From: Microbacterium hydrocarbonoxydans
GTDB lineage: Bacteria > Actinomycetota > Actinomycetes > Actinomycetales > Microbacteriaceae
NCBI RefSeq assembly: GCF_900105205.1
Contig: NZ_FNSQ01000005.1
Location: 62,001-126,000 of the forward strand
Reading direction: 5' to 3'
DNA: 64,000 bases
Both the position numbers and the translations under genes were made by a program. Shown one piece after another: positions 56,562 to 64,000 of the stretch. Under the pieces are notes generated by a model, which ran no database searches, was not told the DNA's origin, and saw only the letters and a list, made by a program, of their open reading frames with translations. Each line of letters begins with the position of its first letter. Positions within the stretch are counted from its first letter, which is position 1.

Positions 56562-58895
56562 GTGACCACCGCCCCTGCACCTGCCCACAAGCACGTCCCC
56601 GACTCCGTCGAGAACGCCACCGCGACTCCCGAGAAGGAGCAGCCGTACGCAGCGCTGGGCCTCAAGGACGACGAGTACGCCCGCATCAAGGAGATCCTGG
56701 GCCGCCGCCCGACCTCCGGCGAGCTGGCCATGTACTCCGTCATGTGGTCGGAGCACTGCTCGTACAAGTCGTCGAAGAACTACCTGCGCCGCTTCGGCCA
56801 GAAGGTCTCGGACGAGATGAAGGAACGCCTCATGGTGGGCATGGGCCAGAACGCGGGCGTCATCGACGTCGGCGAGGGCTGGGCCGTCACCTTCAAGGCC
56901 GAGAGCCACAACCACCCGAGCTTCATCGAGCCGTTCCAGGGTGCGGCGACCGGCGTCGGCGGCATCGTCCGCGACATCATCTCGATGGGCGCACGTCCGG
57001 TCGCGGTCATGGACGCCCTGCGCTTCGGCGCGATCGACCACCCCGATACCGCCCGCGTCGTGCACGGCGTCACCAGCGGCATCAGCTTCTACGGCAACTG
57101 CCTGGGTCTGCCGAACATCGGCGGCGAGACGGTCTTCGACTCCGTCTACCAGGCCAACCCGCTCGTCAACGCGCTCGCGGTCGGAGTGCTGCGCCACGAA
57201 GACCTCAAGCTCGCCAACGCCACCGGCGTCGGCAACAAGGTCGTGCTGTTCGGCGCCCGCACGGGTGGCGACGGCATCGGCGGCGCCAGCATCCTGGCAT
57301 CCGATTCGTTCGACAGCACCGGACCCACCAAGCGCCCCGCCGTGCAGGTCGGCGACCCGTTCGCCGAGAAGGTGCTCATCGAGTGCTGCCTCGAGCTGTA
57401 CCGCGACGAGCTCGTCGAGGCGATTCAGGACCTCGGCGCGGCCGGCATCTCCTGCGCCACGAGCGAGCTGGCCGCCAACGGCAACAGCGGCATGAAGGTC
57501 TCGCTCGACAACGTGCTCCTGCGCGACCCCTCGCTCACGGCCGAGGAGATCCTCATGTCGGAGTCGCAGGAGCGCATGATGGCGATCGTCGCGCCCGAGA
57601 AGCTCGACGCCTTCCTCGCGGTCGTGAAGAAGTGGGACGTCGAGACGTCCGTCCTCGGTGAGGTCACCGGAGACGGCCGCCTCATCATCGACTGGCAGGG
57701 CGAGCGCATCGTCGACGTCGACCCCTCGACCGTCGCGGTCGACGGCCCGGTCTACGACCGCCCGGTCGCGTACCCGACGTGGATCGACGCACTGCAGGCG
57801 GATGCCGCCGAGAAGCTGCCCCGCTCGAACGACCCCGAGGTGCTGCGCGAGCAGTTCCTCGACCTGGTCGCCTCGCCGAACCTCGCCGACACGCGCTGGA
57901 TCACCAACCAGTACGACTACTACGTGCTCGGCAACACCGCCCTCGCCTTCCCGGATGACGCCGGCATGATCCGCGTCGACGAGGAGTCGGGACTCGGCTT
58001 CGCGATCTCGACCGACGCCAACGGCCGCTACTGCCAGCTCGACCCGTATGCGGGCGCGCAGCTGGCCCTCGCCGAGGCGTACCGCAACGTCGCCGTCACC
58101 GGCGCCGTCCCCACCGCGATCACCGACTGCCTGAACTTCGGATCCCCAGAGAACCCCGAGGTCATGTGGCAGTTCGGGCAGACGGTCGACGGTCTGGCGG
58201 ACGGATGCTACGAACTCGGCACCCCGGTCACCGGCGGCAACGTCTCGTTCTACAACCAGACCGGCGACGTGCCGATCCACCCGACCCCGCTCGTCGGCGT
58301 GCTCGGCATCATCGACGACGTCTCGCGCCGCATCCCCTCCGGATGGCAGGACGAGGGCCAGAACATCTACCTGCTCGGCACCACCTCGACCGAGCTGTCG
58401 GGCTCGGCATGGGCCGAGACGGTGCACCAGCACCTCGGCGGACTCCCCCCGAAGGTCGACCTCGCAGGCGAGAAGCGCCTCGCCGGCCTGCTGGCGGCAG
58501 CCCGTGACGAGTGGCTCATCTCGTCGGCGCACGACGTGTCGGAGGGTGGCCTCGCGCAGGCTCTCGCCGAGGGCGTCTCGCGCTTCGGCGTCGGCGCACG
58601 CGTCTGGCTGAACGAGATCCTCGAGCGTGACGGTGTGGATGCCGCATCCGCCCTGTTCTCGGAGTCCACCGGCCGTGTCATCGTGACCGTGCCGCGGGAG
58701 GACGACGTGAAGTTCCGCGGACTCTGCGAAGGCCGCGGCTACCCGGTGATGCGCATCGGCGTGACCGACTCCGAGGGTGCACAGCTGCAGGTGCAGGATG
58801 TGTTCACGGTGCCGATCGCCGAGATCCGCGAGCGCTCGCAGGCGACCCTGCCTGCCGCCTTCGGCCCGACGGTCGCCGAGCCGGTCGGCACATGA
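56562..58895 (+). CDS. purL: Phosphoribosylformylglycinamidine synthase II (single-chain small PurL)
   Basis: The 777-aa enzyme catalyses ATP-dependent amidation of FGAR to FGAM in purine synthesis, with PurS and PurQ. Landmarks: [13 protein letters not shown] (His and substrate loop), [56 protein letters not shown] and the second half with [24 protein letters not shown], the last split by family insertions. Length fits the small PurL of Gram-positive bacteria. GTG 56562 with AGGAG five bases upstream is preferred to GTG 56556. Its stop overlaps the ATG of a 47-aa membrane peptide. Confidence 0.96.
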   Translation: MTTAPAPAHKHVPDSVENATATPEKEQPYAALGLKDDEYARIKEILGRRPTSGELAMYSVMWSEHCSYKSSKNYLRRFGQKVSDEMKERLMVGMGQNAGVIDVGEGWAVTFKAESHNHPSFIEPFQGAATGVGGIVRDIISMGARPVAVMDALRFGAIDHPDTARVVHGVTSGISFYGNCLGLPNIGGETVFDSVYQANPLVNALAVGVLRHEDLKLANATGVGNKVVLFGARTGGDGIGGASILASDSFDSTGPTKRPAVQVGDPFAEKVLIECCLELYRDELVEAIQDLGAAGISCATSELAANGNSGMKVSLDNVLLRDPSLTAEEILMSESQERMMAIVAPEKLDAFLAVVKKWDVETSVLGEVTGDGRLIIDWQGERIVDVDPSTVAVDGPVYDRPVAYPTWIDALQADAAEKLPRSNDPEVLREQFLDLVASPNLADTRWITNQYDYYVLGNTALAFPDDAGMIRVDEESGLGFAISTDANGRYCQLDPYAGAQLALAEAYRNVAVTGAVPTAITDCLNFGSPENPEVMWQFGQTVDGLADGCYELGTPVTGGNVSFYNQTGDVPIHPTPLVGVLGIIDDVSRRIPSGWQDEGQNIYLLGTTSTELSGSAWAETVHQHLGGLPPKVDLAGEKRLAGLLAAARDEWLISSAHDVSEGGLAQALAEGVSRFGVGARVWLNEILERDGVDAASALFSESTGRVIVTVPREDDVKFRGLCEGRGYPVMRIGVTDSEGAQLQVQDVFTVPIAEIRERSQATLPAAFGPTVAEPVGT

Positions 58896-59035
58896 GCGGC
58901 GACGGACTGAGCGAGGACTACGGCGACCTCGGCGAGAAGCGCAACCGTCGCATCCGGATCATCGCGTGGACCGTGATCGTCGCCCTCATCCTCGGCGGTG
59001 GCGGCGCGACCGTGATCACGCTCATCCTGGGCTGA
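58892..59035 (+). CDS. 47-aa single-TM peptide coupled to purL
   Basis: An ATGA overlap with the purL stop opens a 47-codon frame. It has an acidic N-terminus ([15 protein letters not shown]), a basic stop-transfer NRRIRI, and one hydrophobic helix ending at the C-terminus ([20 protein letters not shown] in part). Good codon use and the overlap support translation. Topology is probably N-inside. Function unknown. Confidence 0.65.
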   Translation: MSGDGLSEDYGDLGEKRNRRIRIIAWTVIVALILGGGGATVITLILG

Positions 59036-59081
59036 ACCGGGTTCTGTTCGTCCCCCGCCGCCCCCTTTGTTGCCGTTCATC

Positions 59082-59151
59082 TGCATGCTCAGATCACAGA
59101 TGCATGCCCGAACGGCTCGGTTTCGGCATGCATCCGTGATCTGAGCATGCA
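59082..59151. repeat. Palindromic element, copy B
   Basis: Arms of 27 nt (59082-59108 and 59125-59151), starting TGCATGCTCAGATCAC, pair with a single mismatch around a 16-nt loop. It lies 46 nt past the 47-aa peptide stop, in the place of a terminator, and belongs to the family at 47562, 63265 and 63378. Confidence 0.85.
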
Positions 59152-59277
59152 TCCGGCTTCGGCACTCCGTCTGCACACGCGCGCCGCTTCACAGGCTCAT
59201 CCACAATCCCCGCGCGCGGACGCCCGAATGTAGGCACCCCCGCGAAGGATCACGGCATACCGAACCAGGGGGATGCC

Positions 59278-59985
59278 ATGACCGAAGCCAAACTCGACCT
59301 GATCGCCAAGCTGCTGGCGAAGGCTGAGAGCACGACGCCTGAAGAAGCCGAGGCGCTCACCGAACACGCCGAGCGGCTGATCGTGAAGTACGGGATCGAA
59401 CAGGCGCAGATCGACGAGCGACGAGGGTTGCAGGGTCAGACACAGGAGCAGATCGTCACCGAGCGGATGCTGTTCCGCGGTGTCTACGCGAAGGATCTCC
59501 GCGAGGTCGGGATCGGCGTGGCCAGGGGACTCGGTGCCGTTCGTCCGGTCCTCGCCGAGTATCCACCGATCGCCGGCTTGCTGCTGGTCGGCCATGCGTC
59601 GGATGTGTCGCAGGTGCAGACCTTGACCGCCAGCCTGCAGGTGCAGGGCATGGTCGCGATGCGCAGCTGGTGGCTCGCTCATCGTCACCACTATGTCGAG
59701 CAGCGCGAGGGCGTGAAGCGGCGCGCGCGCAGCGGCTTCCTGCGAGGGTTCGCCGTCGGTGCCATGAGCCGCATCCGCGAGAGCCGTCGGGTCGTCGTCG
59801 ACGAGAGCGGAACGGGCACGGAGCTCGTGCTCGCTTCCCGTCGCAGCCGAGTGGATGCCGCGGTCGATGGGATGCGCACGTCGCACGCGCGGCAGCGTCG
59901 GCACGCGGATGCGGGTTCATTCGCGTACGGGCACCGATCGGGCCTCGATGCGCAGACCGGCGGGCAGGCGGTGTCGACGCTATGA
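59278..59985 (+). CDS. DUF2786 protein
   Basis: This 235-aa protein starts with the DUF2786 motif LDLIAKLLAKAESTTPEEAEALTEHAERLIVKYGIE, seen here in parts, a helical hairpin found at the N-terminus of many phage and chromosomal proteins. The middle is a metallopeptidase-like segment without an HExxH motif, and the C-terminus is basic. Function unknown. It converges with and overlaps the TetR gene by 6 nt. Confidence 0.85.
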   Translation: MTEAKLDLIAKLLAKAESTTPEEAEALTEHAERLIVKYGIEQAQIDERRGLQGQTQEQIVTERMLFRGVYAKDLREVGIGVARGLGAVRPVLAEYPPIAGLLLVGHASDVSQVQTLTASLQVQGMVAMRSWWLAHRHHYVEQREGVKRRARSGFLRGFAVGAMSRIRESRRVVVDESGTGTELVLASRRSRVDAAVDGMRTSHARQRRHADAGSFAYGHRSGLDAQTGGQAVSTL

Positions 59986-60555
59986 CCGTGGTGAGAAGAG
60001 GAAGCGGGTCAGGTGGACGATGGATTCGGAGTCGTGGTGCTCGCGGCCGAGGGACTCGACGATGATCGCCCCGAGGATGGCGCGACCGAGCTGCTCGACC
60101 GGGGCGTCGGTGGGGAGCTGTCCGTCGCGGATGCCGCCACGGATGCGCTCGGTGAGGTACTTCTCCACGCCGAGGCTCTCGCCGAGGTGCGCTCCGACGC
60201 CGGCGTCCTCGGTCGCCGCCGCGACCAGCGAACGGAGAAGGGCCCCGCCCTCCGGGGCCTCGAGGATCGAGAGGACGCTGCGCAACCAGGTCTCGACGTC
60301 CGCGGCGAGGTCGCCGGTATCCGGCACGACGAAGTCGACGGGGATGAGGCGGCCTTCAGCGAGGCATTCGCCGATGAGCGCCCCGCGAGAGGGCCACCAT
60401 CTGTAGATGGTCTGCTTTCCGACCCCGGCTTCCTTCGCGATCCCCTGGATCGTGAGCCGGTCGTACCCCTGATTGTGGAAGAGCCGCGCGGTCGCATCGA
60501 GGATCGCCTCGCGGGCAGCCGTGCTGCGCACTGGCCCGCTTCGATGCTCGTTCAC
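59980..60555 (-). CDS. TetR-family regulator divergent from mmpL
   Basis: The 191-aa protein has a TetR HTH: AAREAILDATARLFHNQGYD then GIAKEAGVGKQTIYRWWPSRGALIGECL, with the same KQTIYRWWPS element as the TetR at 35253. GTG 60555 is the preferred start, though no strong ribosome site is visible and the GTG just before is possible. It is divergent from an MmpL transporter 71 nt away, a common repressor-pump arrangement. Confidence 0.88.
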   Translation of the reverse strand: MNEHRSGPVRSTAAREAILDATARLFHNQGYDRLTIQGIAKEAGVGKQTIYRWWPSRGALIGECLAEGRLIPVDFVVPDTGDLAADVETWLRSVLSILEAPEGGALLRSLVAAATEDAGVGAHLGESLGVEKYLTERIRGGIRDGQLPTDAPVEQLGRAILGAIIVESLGREHHDSESIVHLTRFLFSPRS

Positions 60556-60626
60556 CACACGTTCAGGATAACCACAGATCCCTAGACGAGACGCCCCGTA
60601 TGATCTATCTGTCTGAAGGAGATGTC

Positions 60627-63176
60627 GTGGCTTCACTGCTATTCCGCCTGGGTTCGTTCGCTGCACGCAAGGCATGGACGGTGATCGTCTCGTGGGTCAT
60701 CATCCTCGGCCTGGGAGTCGGCGCGTTCCTCACGCTCGGCGGCACTCTGAGCAACAGCTTCGACATCCCCGGCACGGCCTCGGGCGAGGTGACAGACCAG
60801 CTCGCGAAGAAGCTGCCGGACACCGCCGGCGGCACCGGCACGGTCGTCTACCGCACCGCTGACGGCTCCGCGTTCACCGAGCAGCAGAAGCAGGAGATCG
60901 CGAAGCTCGCCGCGAACGCCGAAGATCTCGACGGCGTGGCGTCGGTCATCGACCCGTTCGACGCGCAGCAGCAGCAGGCGGTGCAGGCGCGGGATCTCGC
61001 CGACGGCAAGGACCAGATCGAGGGTGGCACGGCGCAGCTCGATGCCGGACAGACCCAGCTCGACGACGGGCGCACCCAGCTCGAAGCCGGACTCGAGCAG
61101 CTCACGGCCGCGCGGTCGCAGGCCGAGACCGGCGGGGCCTCCGACCAGGTCGCAGCCCTGGACGCGCAGATCGCGGCGCTCAACGCGCAGCTCGCCGAAC
61201 TCGATGCACAGCAGAAGACGATCGACGAGTCACGGGCAGAGCTCGAGGCCAATGCCGAAAAGGTCGACCTCGGATCGACTCTGCTCGAGCTCGCCGACGG
61301 CATCGGCGTCGTCTCGGAAGACGGGTCGACGGCGATCGTCAACGTGTCGTTCGAGGACCCGCGTCTCGAACTGTCCGAAGAGGTCAAGCAGGGCACGATC
61401 GACCACTTCGAGTCATCTCCCATCGACGGCGTCGAGGTCGACTTCGGCACCGACATCGCACAGGGAGTCCCCGAGATCTTCGGCGTCGGCGAGGCGATCG
61501 GTCTCGCGTTCGCCGCCGTGGTCCTGATCGTCATGCTCGGGACGCTCATCGGCGCCGCCCTGCCGATCGTCACGGCGGTCGCGGGAGTGGGGGTCGGTGT
61601 GACGGCATCCCTCGCCTTCTCGGGCGTCGTCGATATGGCATCCGTCACTCCCGTCCTCGGGGTGATGCTCGGTCTCGCGGTGGGCATCGACTACTCGCTG
61701 TTCATCGTCAACAGGCATCGCAAGCAGCTGCTCAACGGCGTGCCCGTCAGGGAGTCGATCGGCCTCGCGACCGGCACCTCCGGCACCGCAGTGGTCTTCG
61801 CCGGCGCCACGGTGATCGTCGCCCTGCTCGCACTGAACGTGACGGGCGTCCCGTTCCTCGGGCTCATGGGCACGGTCGGTGCGGTCTGCGTCGCGGTCGC
61901 CGTGCTGGTCGCGATCACACTGGCTCCCGCCATCCTCGGCCTGATCGGCACGCGCCTGCTCAGCGCCAAGGCTCGCGCCACGATCGGCCAGCCGCACGCC
62001 GCAGGCAAGCCCGTCACGCGGATGTCGACGCTGCGCGCGATCGTCACGGCGCTGGTCAGCGTCATCGTGCTGCTGGTCGTCGCCATTCCGTCGATGTCGA
62101 TGCGCCTCGGTCTGCCCGATGGCGCCAGCGAACCGTCCGATTCCACGAGTTACCGCGCGTTCCACGCCGTCGACGACCAGTTCGGAGAAGGTGCGAACGG
62201 GCCACTGCTAGTCACGGCGACCCTCGACGACGCCGTGAGCGACGACGATCTGCTCGCCACACAGGTCGAGATCGCCCAGACGCTGTCCGACCAGGATGAC
62301 GTCGACGCTGTCGCACCCATCGCGACGTCGGACGACAACACCCTCCTCGCGTTCCAGGTGCTCCCCGCAGAGGGCCCGAACAGCGCCTCGACCGAGAAGC
62401 TCGTGCAGGACATCCGGTCGCTGCCGCAGCTCGACGGGGGCATCACACTCGGCGTGGCGGGCCAGGCGGCGACCAACATCGACATCTCCGAGGCACTGGC
62501 CGGCGTCCTGCCGCTCTACCTCGTGGTCGTCGTCGGGCTCTCGCTGCTGATCATGATCGTCGTGTTCCGTTCGCTGCTGGTCCCGATCATCGCGACCGGA
62601 GGGTTCGTCCTGTCGCTCTTCGCGACCTACGGACTCATCGTCGCCGTGTTCCAGTGGGGCTGGGGCGCCGAGATCATCGGCCTGCACAGCACGGGTCCCA
62701 TCCTGAGCTTCCTCCCGGTCATCCTCGTCGGCATCCTGTTCGGGCTCGCGATGGACTATCAACTGTTCCTCGCCTCGGGCATGCGAGAGGCGTACGTGCA
62801 CGGCGCCTCGGCGCGCGACGCCGTGGCCCAGGGATTCCGGGCCGGGCGCTCGGTCGTCGTCGCGGCCGCACTGATCATGGTGTCGGTCTTCGGAGGGTTC
62901 ATCTTCTCGGAGTCGACGATCATCCGATCGATCGGCTTCGGGCTCGCCTTCGGGGTGCTGCTCGACGCCTTCGTCGTGCGGATGCTCCTCATGCCGGCGC
63001 TCATGCACCTGCTCGGTCGATCGGCCTGGTGGCTGCCGCGGTGGCTCGACCGCATCCTCCCCAACGTCGACATGGAGGGCGCGGCTCTCGAGCGCGACCA
63101 CCCCGGGGTGCGGACCGACACGGTCACCGTCGTGACACCCGGCGAGAAGTCGGAGGGGAAGACCGCCGTCAGCTGA
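60627..63176 (+). CDS. MmpL-family RND transporter
   Basis: The 849-aa RND protein has TM1 near residue 14-36 (AWTVIVSWVIILGLGVGAF), two large external loops and two blocks of five to six TM helices. The first external loop (about 110-215) contains a long Gln/Ala/Asp-rich coiled coil (GGTAQLDAGQTQLDDGRTQL and following), an insert seen in YhgE/MmpL-like exporters. Proton-relay positions fall in GLAVGIDYSLFIVNRHRKQL and FGLAMDYQLFLASGMREAYV (GxxxDY). It exports lipids or toxic compounds. GTG 60627 has AAGGAG upstream. Regulated probably by the divergent TetR. Confidence 0.93.
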   Translation: MASLLFRLGSFAARKAWTVIVSWVIILGLGVGAFLTLGGTLSNSFDIPGTASGEVTDQLAKKLPDTAGGTGTVVYRTADGSAFTEQQKQEIAKLAANAEDLDGVASVIDPFDAQQQQAVQARDLADGKDQIEGGTAQLDAGQTQLDDGRTQLEAGLEQLTAARSQAETGGASDQVAALDAQIAALNAQLAELDAQQKTIDESRAELEANAEKVDLGSTLLELADGIGVVSEDGSTAIVNVSFEDPRLELSEEVKQGTIDHFESSPIDGVEVDFGTDIAQGVPEIFGVGEAIGLAFAAVVLIVMLGTLIGAALPIVTAVAGVGVGVTASLAFSGVVDMASVTPVLGVMLGLAVGIDYSLFIVNRHRKQLLNGVPVRESIGLATGTSGTAVVFAGATVIVALLALNVTGVPFLGLMGTVGAVCVAVAVLVAITLAPAILGLIGTRLLSAKARATIGQPHAAGKPVTRMSTLRAIVTALVSVIVLLVVAIPSMSMRLGLPDGASEPSDSTSYRAFHAVDDQFGEGANGPLLVTATLDDAVSDDDLLATQVEIAQTLSDQDDVDAVAPIATSDDNTLLAFQVLPAEGPNSASTEKLVQDIRSLPQLDGGITLGVAGQAATNIDISEALAGVLPLYLVVVVGLSLLIMIVVFRSLLVPIIATGGFVLSLFATYGLIVAVFQWGWGAEIIGLHSTGPILSFLPVILVGILFGLAMDYQLFLASGMREAYVHGASARDAVAQGFRAGRSVVVAAALIMVSVFGGFIFSESTIIRSIGFGLAFGVLLDAFVVRMLLMPALMHLLGRSAWWLPRWLDRILPNVDMEGAALERDHPGVRTDTVTVVTPGEKSEGKTAVS

Positions 63177-63264
63177 GCCGTCCGGCTCTTCGGGCAGGCT
63201 CTGGCTGCGGTGTCGTTGGCCCCGTTCCGTATGCCTGCCCGTCCGCCGGTGCCCCAGCTACACA

Positions 63265-63333
63265 TGCATGCCCAGATCACAGATGCAGGCCGGATCCCGG
63301 CCCCTGGGCCTGCATTGGTTGTCCGAGCATGCA
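63265..63333. repeat. Palindromic element, copy C (degenerate right arm)
   Basis: The left arm, beginning TGCATGCCCAGATCAC, is identical to that of copy D for about 40 nt, including the GGATCCCGG loop start. The right arm (63306-63333) has about seven mismatches, so this copy is decaying. Confidence 0.7.
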
Positions 63334-63377
63334 ACTGTCCTCACGTCCGCGACCGGGCCCGGTGCCCCCGTTTCACA

Positions 63378-63448
63378 TGCATGCCCAGATCACAGATGCA
63401 GGCCGGATCCCGGGGGTTCTCGGCCTGCATGTGTGATCTGGGCATGCA
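63378..63448. repeat. Palindromic element, copy D
   Basis: Arms of 28 nt (63378-63405 and 63421-63448) pair with one mismatch. Copy D follows copy C in the same orientation at a period of 113 nt. The two fill most of the 321-nt gap between mmpL and the DksA-like gene, which has no other feature. Confidence 0.85.
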
Positions 63449-63497
63449 GCTGTCAAGCCGCGGGCTCGATGTCGGCACCTCGGCCTACAGTGAGCGG

Positions 63498-63848
63498 ATG
63501 ACCCAGGATGCCCGCACACGACTCGAGCTGCTGCGCACGCAGGCGGCCGAGCGGGTCGAGACGACGGCGGCCACGCTCGCCGAGCTGATGCACGACAGGG
63601 AGGGCTCGAACGACGACGACGAGCACGACCCCGAGGGCGTCACGCTCTCGTCGGAGTGGTCACGGCTGACCGGGCTCGCGGAGGCGGCAGCATCCGAACT
63701 CCGACAGGTCGACGACGCACTCGCCCGACTGGACGCCGACACCTACGGCGTGTGCGCGAACTGCGGCCGACCGATTCCCGGAGCGCGACTCGAGGTCCGC
63801 CCATTCGCCACCCACTGCGTCGCCTGCGCGGAGAAGCTCGGCCTCTGA
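63498..63848 (+). CDS. DksA/TraR-type zinc-finger protein
   Basis: The 116-aa protein has an N-terminal coiled-coil-like helix pair (residues about 5-75) and a C-terminal C4 zinc finger: CANCGRPIPGARLEVRPFATHCVAC, given here as CANCG then HCVAC with 17 residues between the Cys pairs. This is the DksA/TraR layout of proteins entering the RNA polymerase secondary channel. In actinobacteria such proteins are short and their role is little known. ATG 63498 is used; the gene's last codons are tandemly repeated after the stop. Confidence 0.85.
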   Translation: MTQDARTRLELLRTQAAERVETTAATLAELMHDREGSNDDDEHDPEGVTLSSEWSRLTGLAEAAASELRQVDDALARLDADTYGVCANCGRPIPGARLEVRPFATHCVACAEKLGL

Positions 63849-63883
63849 AACTCGGCCTCTGAACTCGGCCTCTGAACTCGGCC
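63837..63883 (+). repeat. 13-nt tandem repeat spanning the DksA-like stop codon
   Basis: CTCGGCCTCTGAA, which encodes the last three residues and stop of the DksA-like gene, is repeated three times plus a partial copy. It is a slippage product at the gene end; each unit carries its own TGA. Confidence 0.85.
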
Positions 63884-63927
63884 GCGCGCCCCGCACCGGC
63901 GCCCACGAACCTCGCGCCGCGCGAACC

Positions 63928-64000
63928 TCAGGCGAGGACGGTCGGCCAGGAGGCCACGCGGATCCCCTGCCACAACCGGGCGAGCCGGTCGGCCATGACG
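63928..64000 (-). CDS. C-terminal fragment of an unidentified gene at the window edge
   Basis: The minus strand is open from the window edge to TGA 63928 and would encode a 23-residue end, ADRLARLWQGIRVASWPTVLA preceded by two residues, written here in full length only as its last 21 minus one: DRLARLWQGIRVASWPTVLA. Too short to identify. It is plausible as a real C-terminus because codon use is host-like. Confidence 0.35.
   Translation of the reverse strand, partial: VMADRLARLWQGIRVASWPTVLA

Noticed and set aside
59082..59151. Palindromic elements as tRNA genes or insertion-sequence ends
   Set aside because: They fold as one long hairpin, lack cloverleaf features and CCA context, and there is no transposase frame or target duplication nearby.

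Overview
The window is high-GC, densely packed bacterial DNA. It has many 4-nt ATGA/GTGA gene overlaps, frequent GTG starts, DUF2510, G5/excalibur, SARP-type and WYL proteins, a single-chain PurL, and an excess of GCATCC/GGATGC words. This fits an actinobacterium of the Microbacteriaceae, most likely Microbacterium or a close relative. That placement is an inference from style and gene content; no rRNA or other marker gene is present.

Positions 1-15886 hold thirteen minus-strand genes that read as one catabolic programme. In transcription order they are: a peptide-binding lipoprotein, two permeases and two ATPases of a Dpp/Opp-type ABC importer, a proline-iminopeptidase-like S33 hydrolase, an M24 Xaa-Pro peptidase, a GH127/GH146-type beta-L-arabinofuranosidase, a DHDPS-fold deaminase, a 4-hydroxyproline 2-epimerase, an ornithine-cyclodeaminase/pyrroline-2-carboxylate-reductase homologue, a GntR/FCD regulator, and a D-amino-acid-oxidase-fold enzyme cut by the window edge. 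Together they suggest import and breakdown of arabinosylated, hydroxyproline-rich plant cell-wall peptides (extensins) to 2-oxoglutarate.

Positions 16146-22797 carry ordinary accessory genes: TetR plus a racemase, divergent from a membrane protein/flavoprotein/EthD operon with a palindromic operator between them, then a HAD phosphatase, a DUF2510 membrane protein and a PH-domain protein. From about 23.1 to 31.3 kb base composition and codon use change and a defence-type island begins: a two-TM protein, a dehydrogenase remnant, a GmrSD-like DUF262/DUF1524 protein, a PD-(D/E)XK endonuclease divergent from a C5 methyltransferase, and, downstream of the methyltransferase, a MazG-like pyrophosphohydrolase coupled to a GIY-YIG/DUF2075 helicase. 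After an SDR gene and a decayed partial copy of it comes a second foreign-looking pair, a HipA-type kinase and a HipA-N1/HIRAN protein (33.2-34.8 kb).

Positions 34.8-47.4 kb hold regulators (TetR, LacI, an AfsR/SARP-type regulator), an MFS transporter, small membrane and lipoproteins, an alpha/beta hydrolase lacking its catalytic Ser and His, and 6-phosphogluconate dehydrogenase. From 47.7 to 51.8 kb two convergent paralogous MalY/PatB-type lyases flank a tandem-repeat region, and the second is preceded by a 23-codon leader ORF. The right end has a Ser/Thr kinase with a Gly/Asn/Lys-rich tail, an ABC permease whose ATPase is reduced to a stump, a VOC/WYL pair, purL with a coupled 47-aa membrane peptide, DUF2786, a TetR/MmpL pair and a DksA-like zinc-finger protein.

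Intergenic DNA carries several unannotated repeat families. The most striking is a palindromic element of about 70 nt present four times. No tRNA, rRNA, CRISPR array, integrase or complete insertion sequence was seen.
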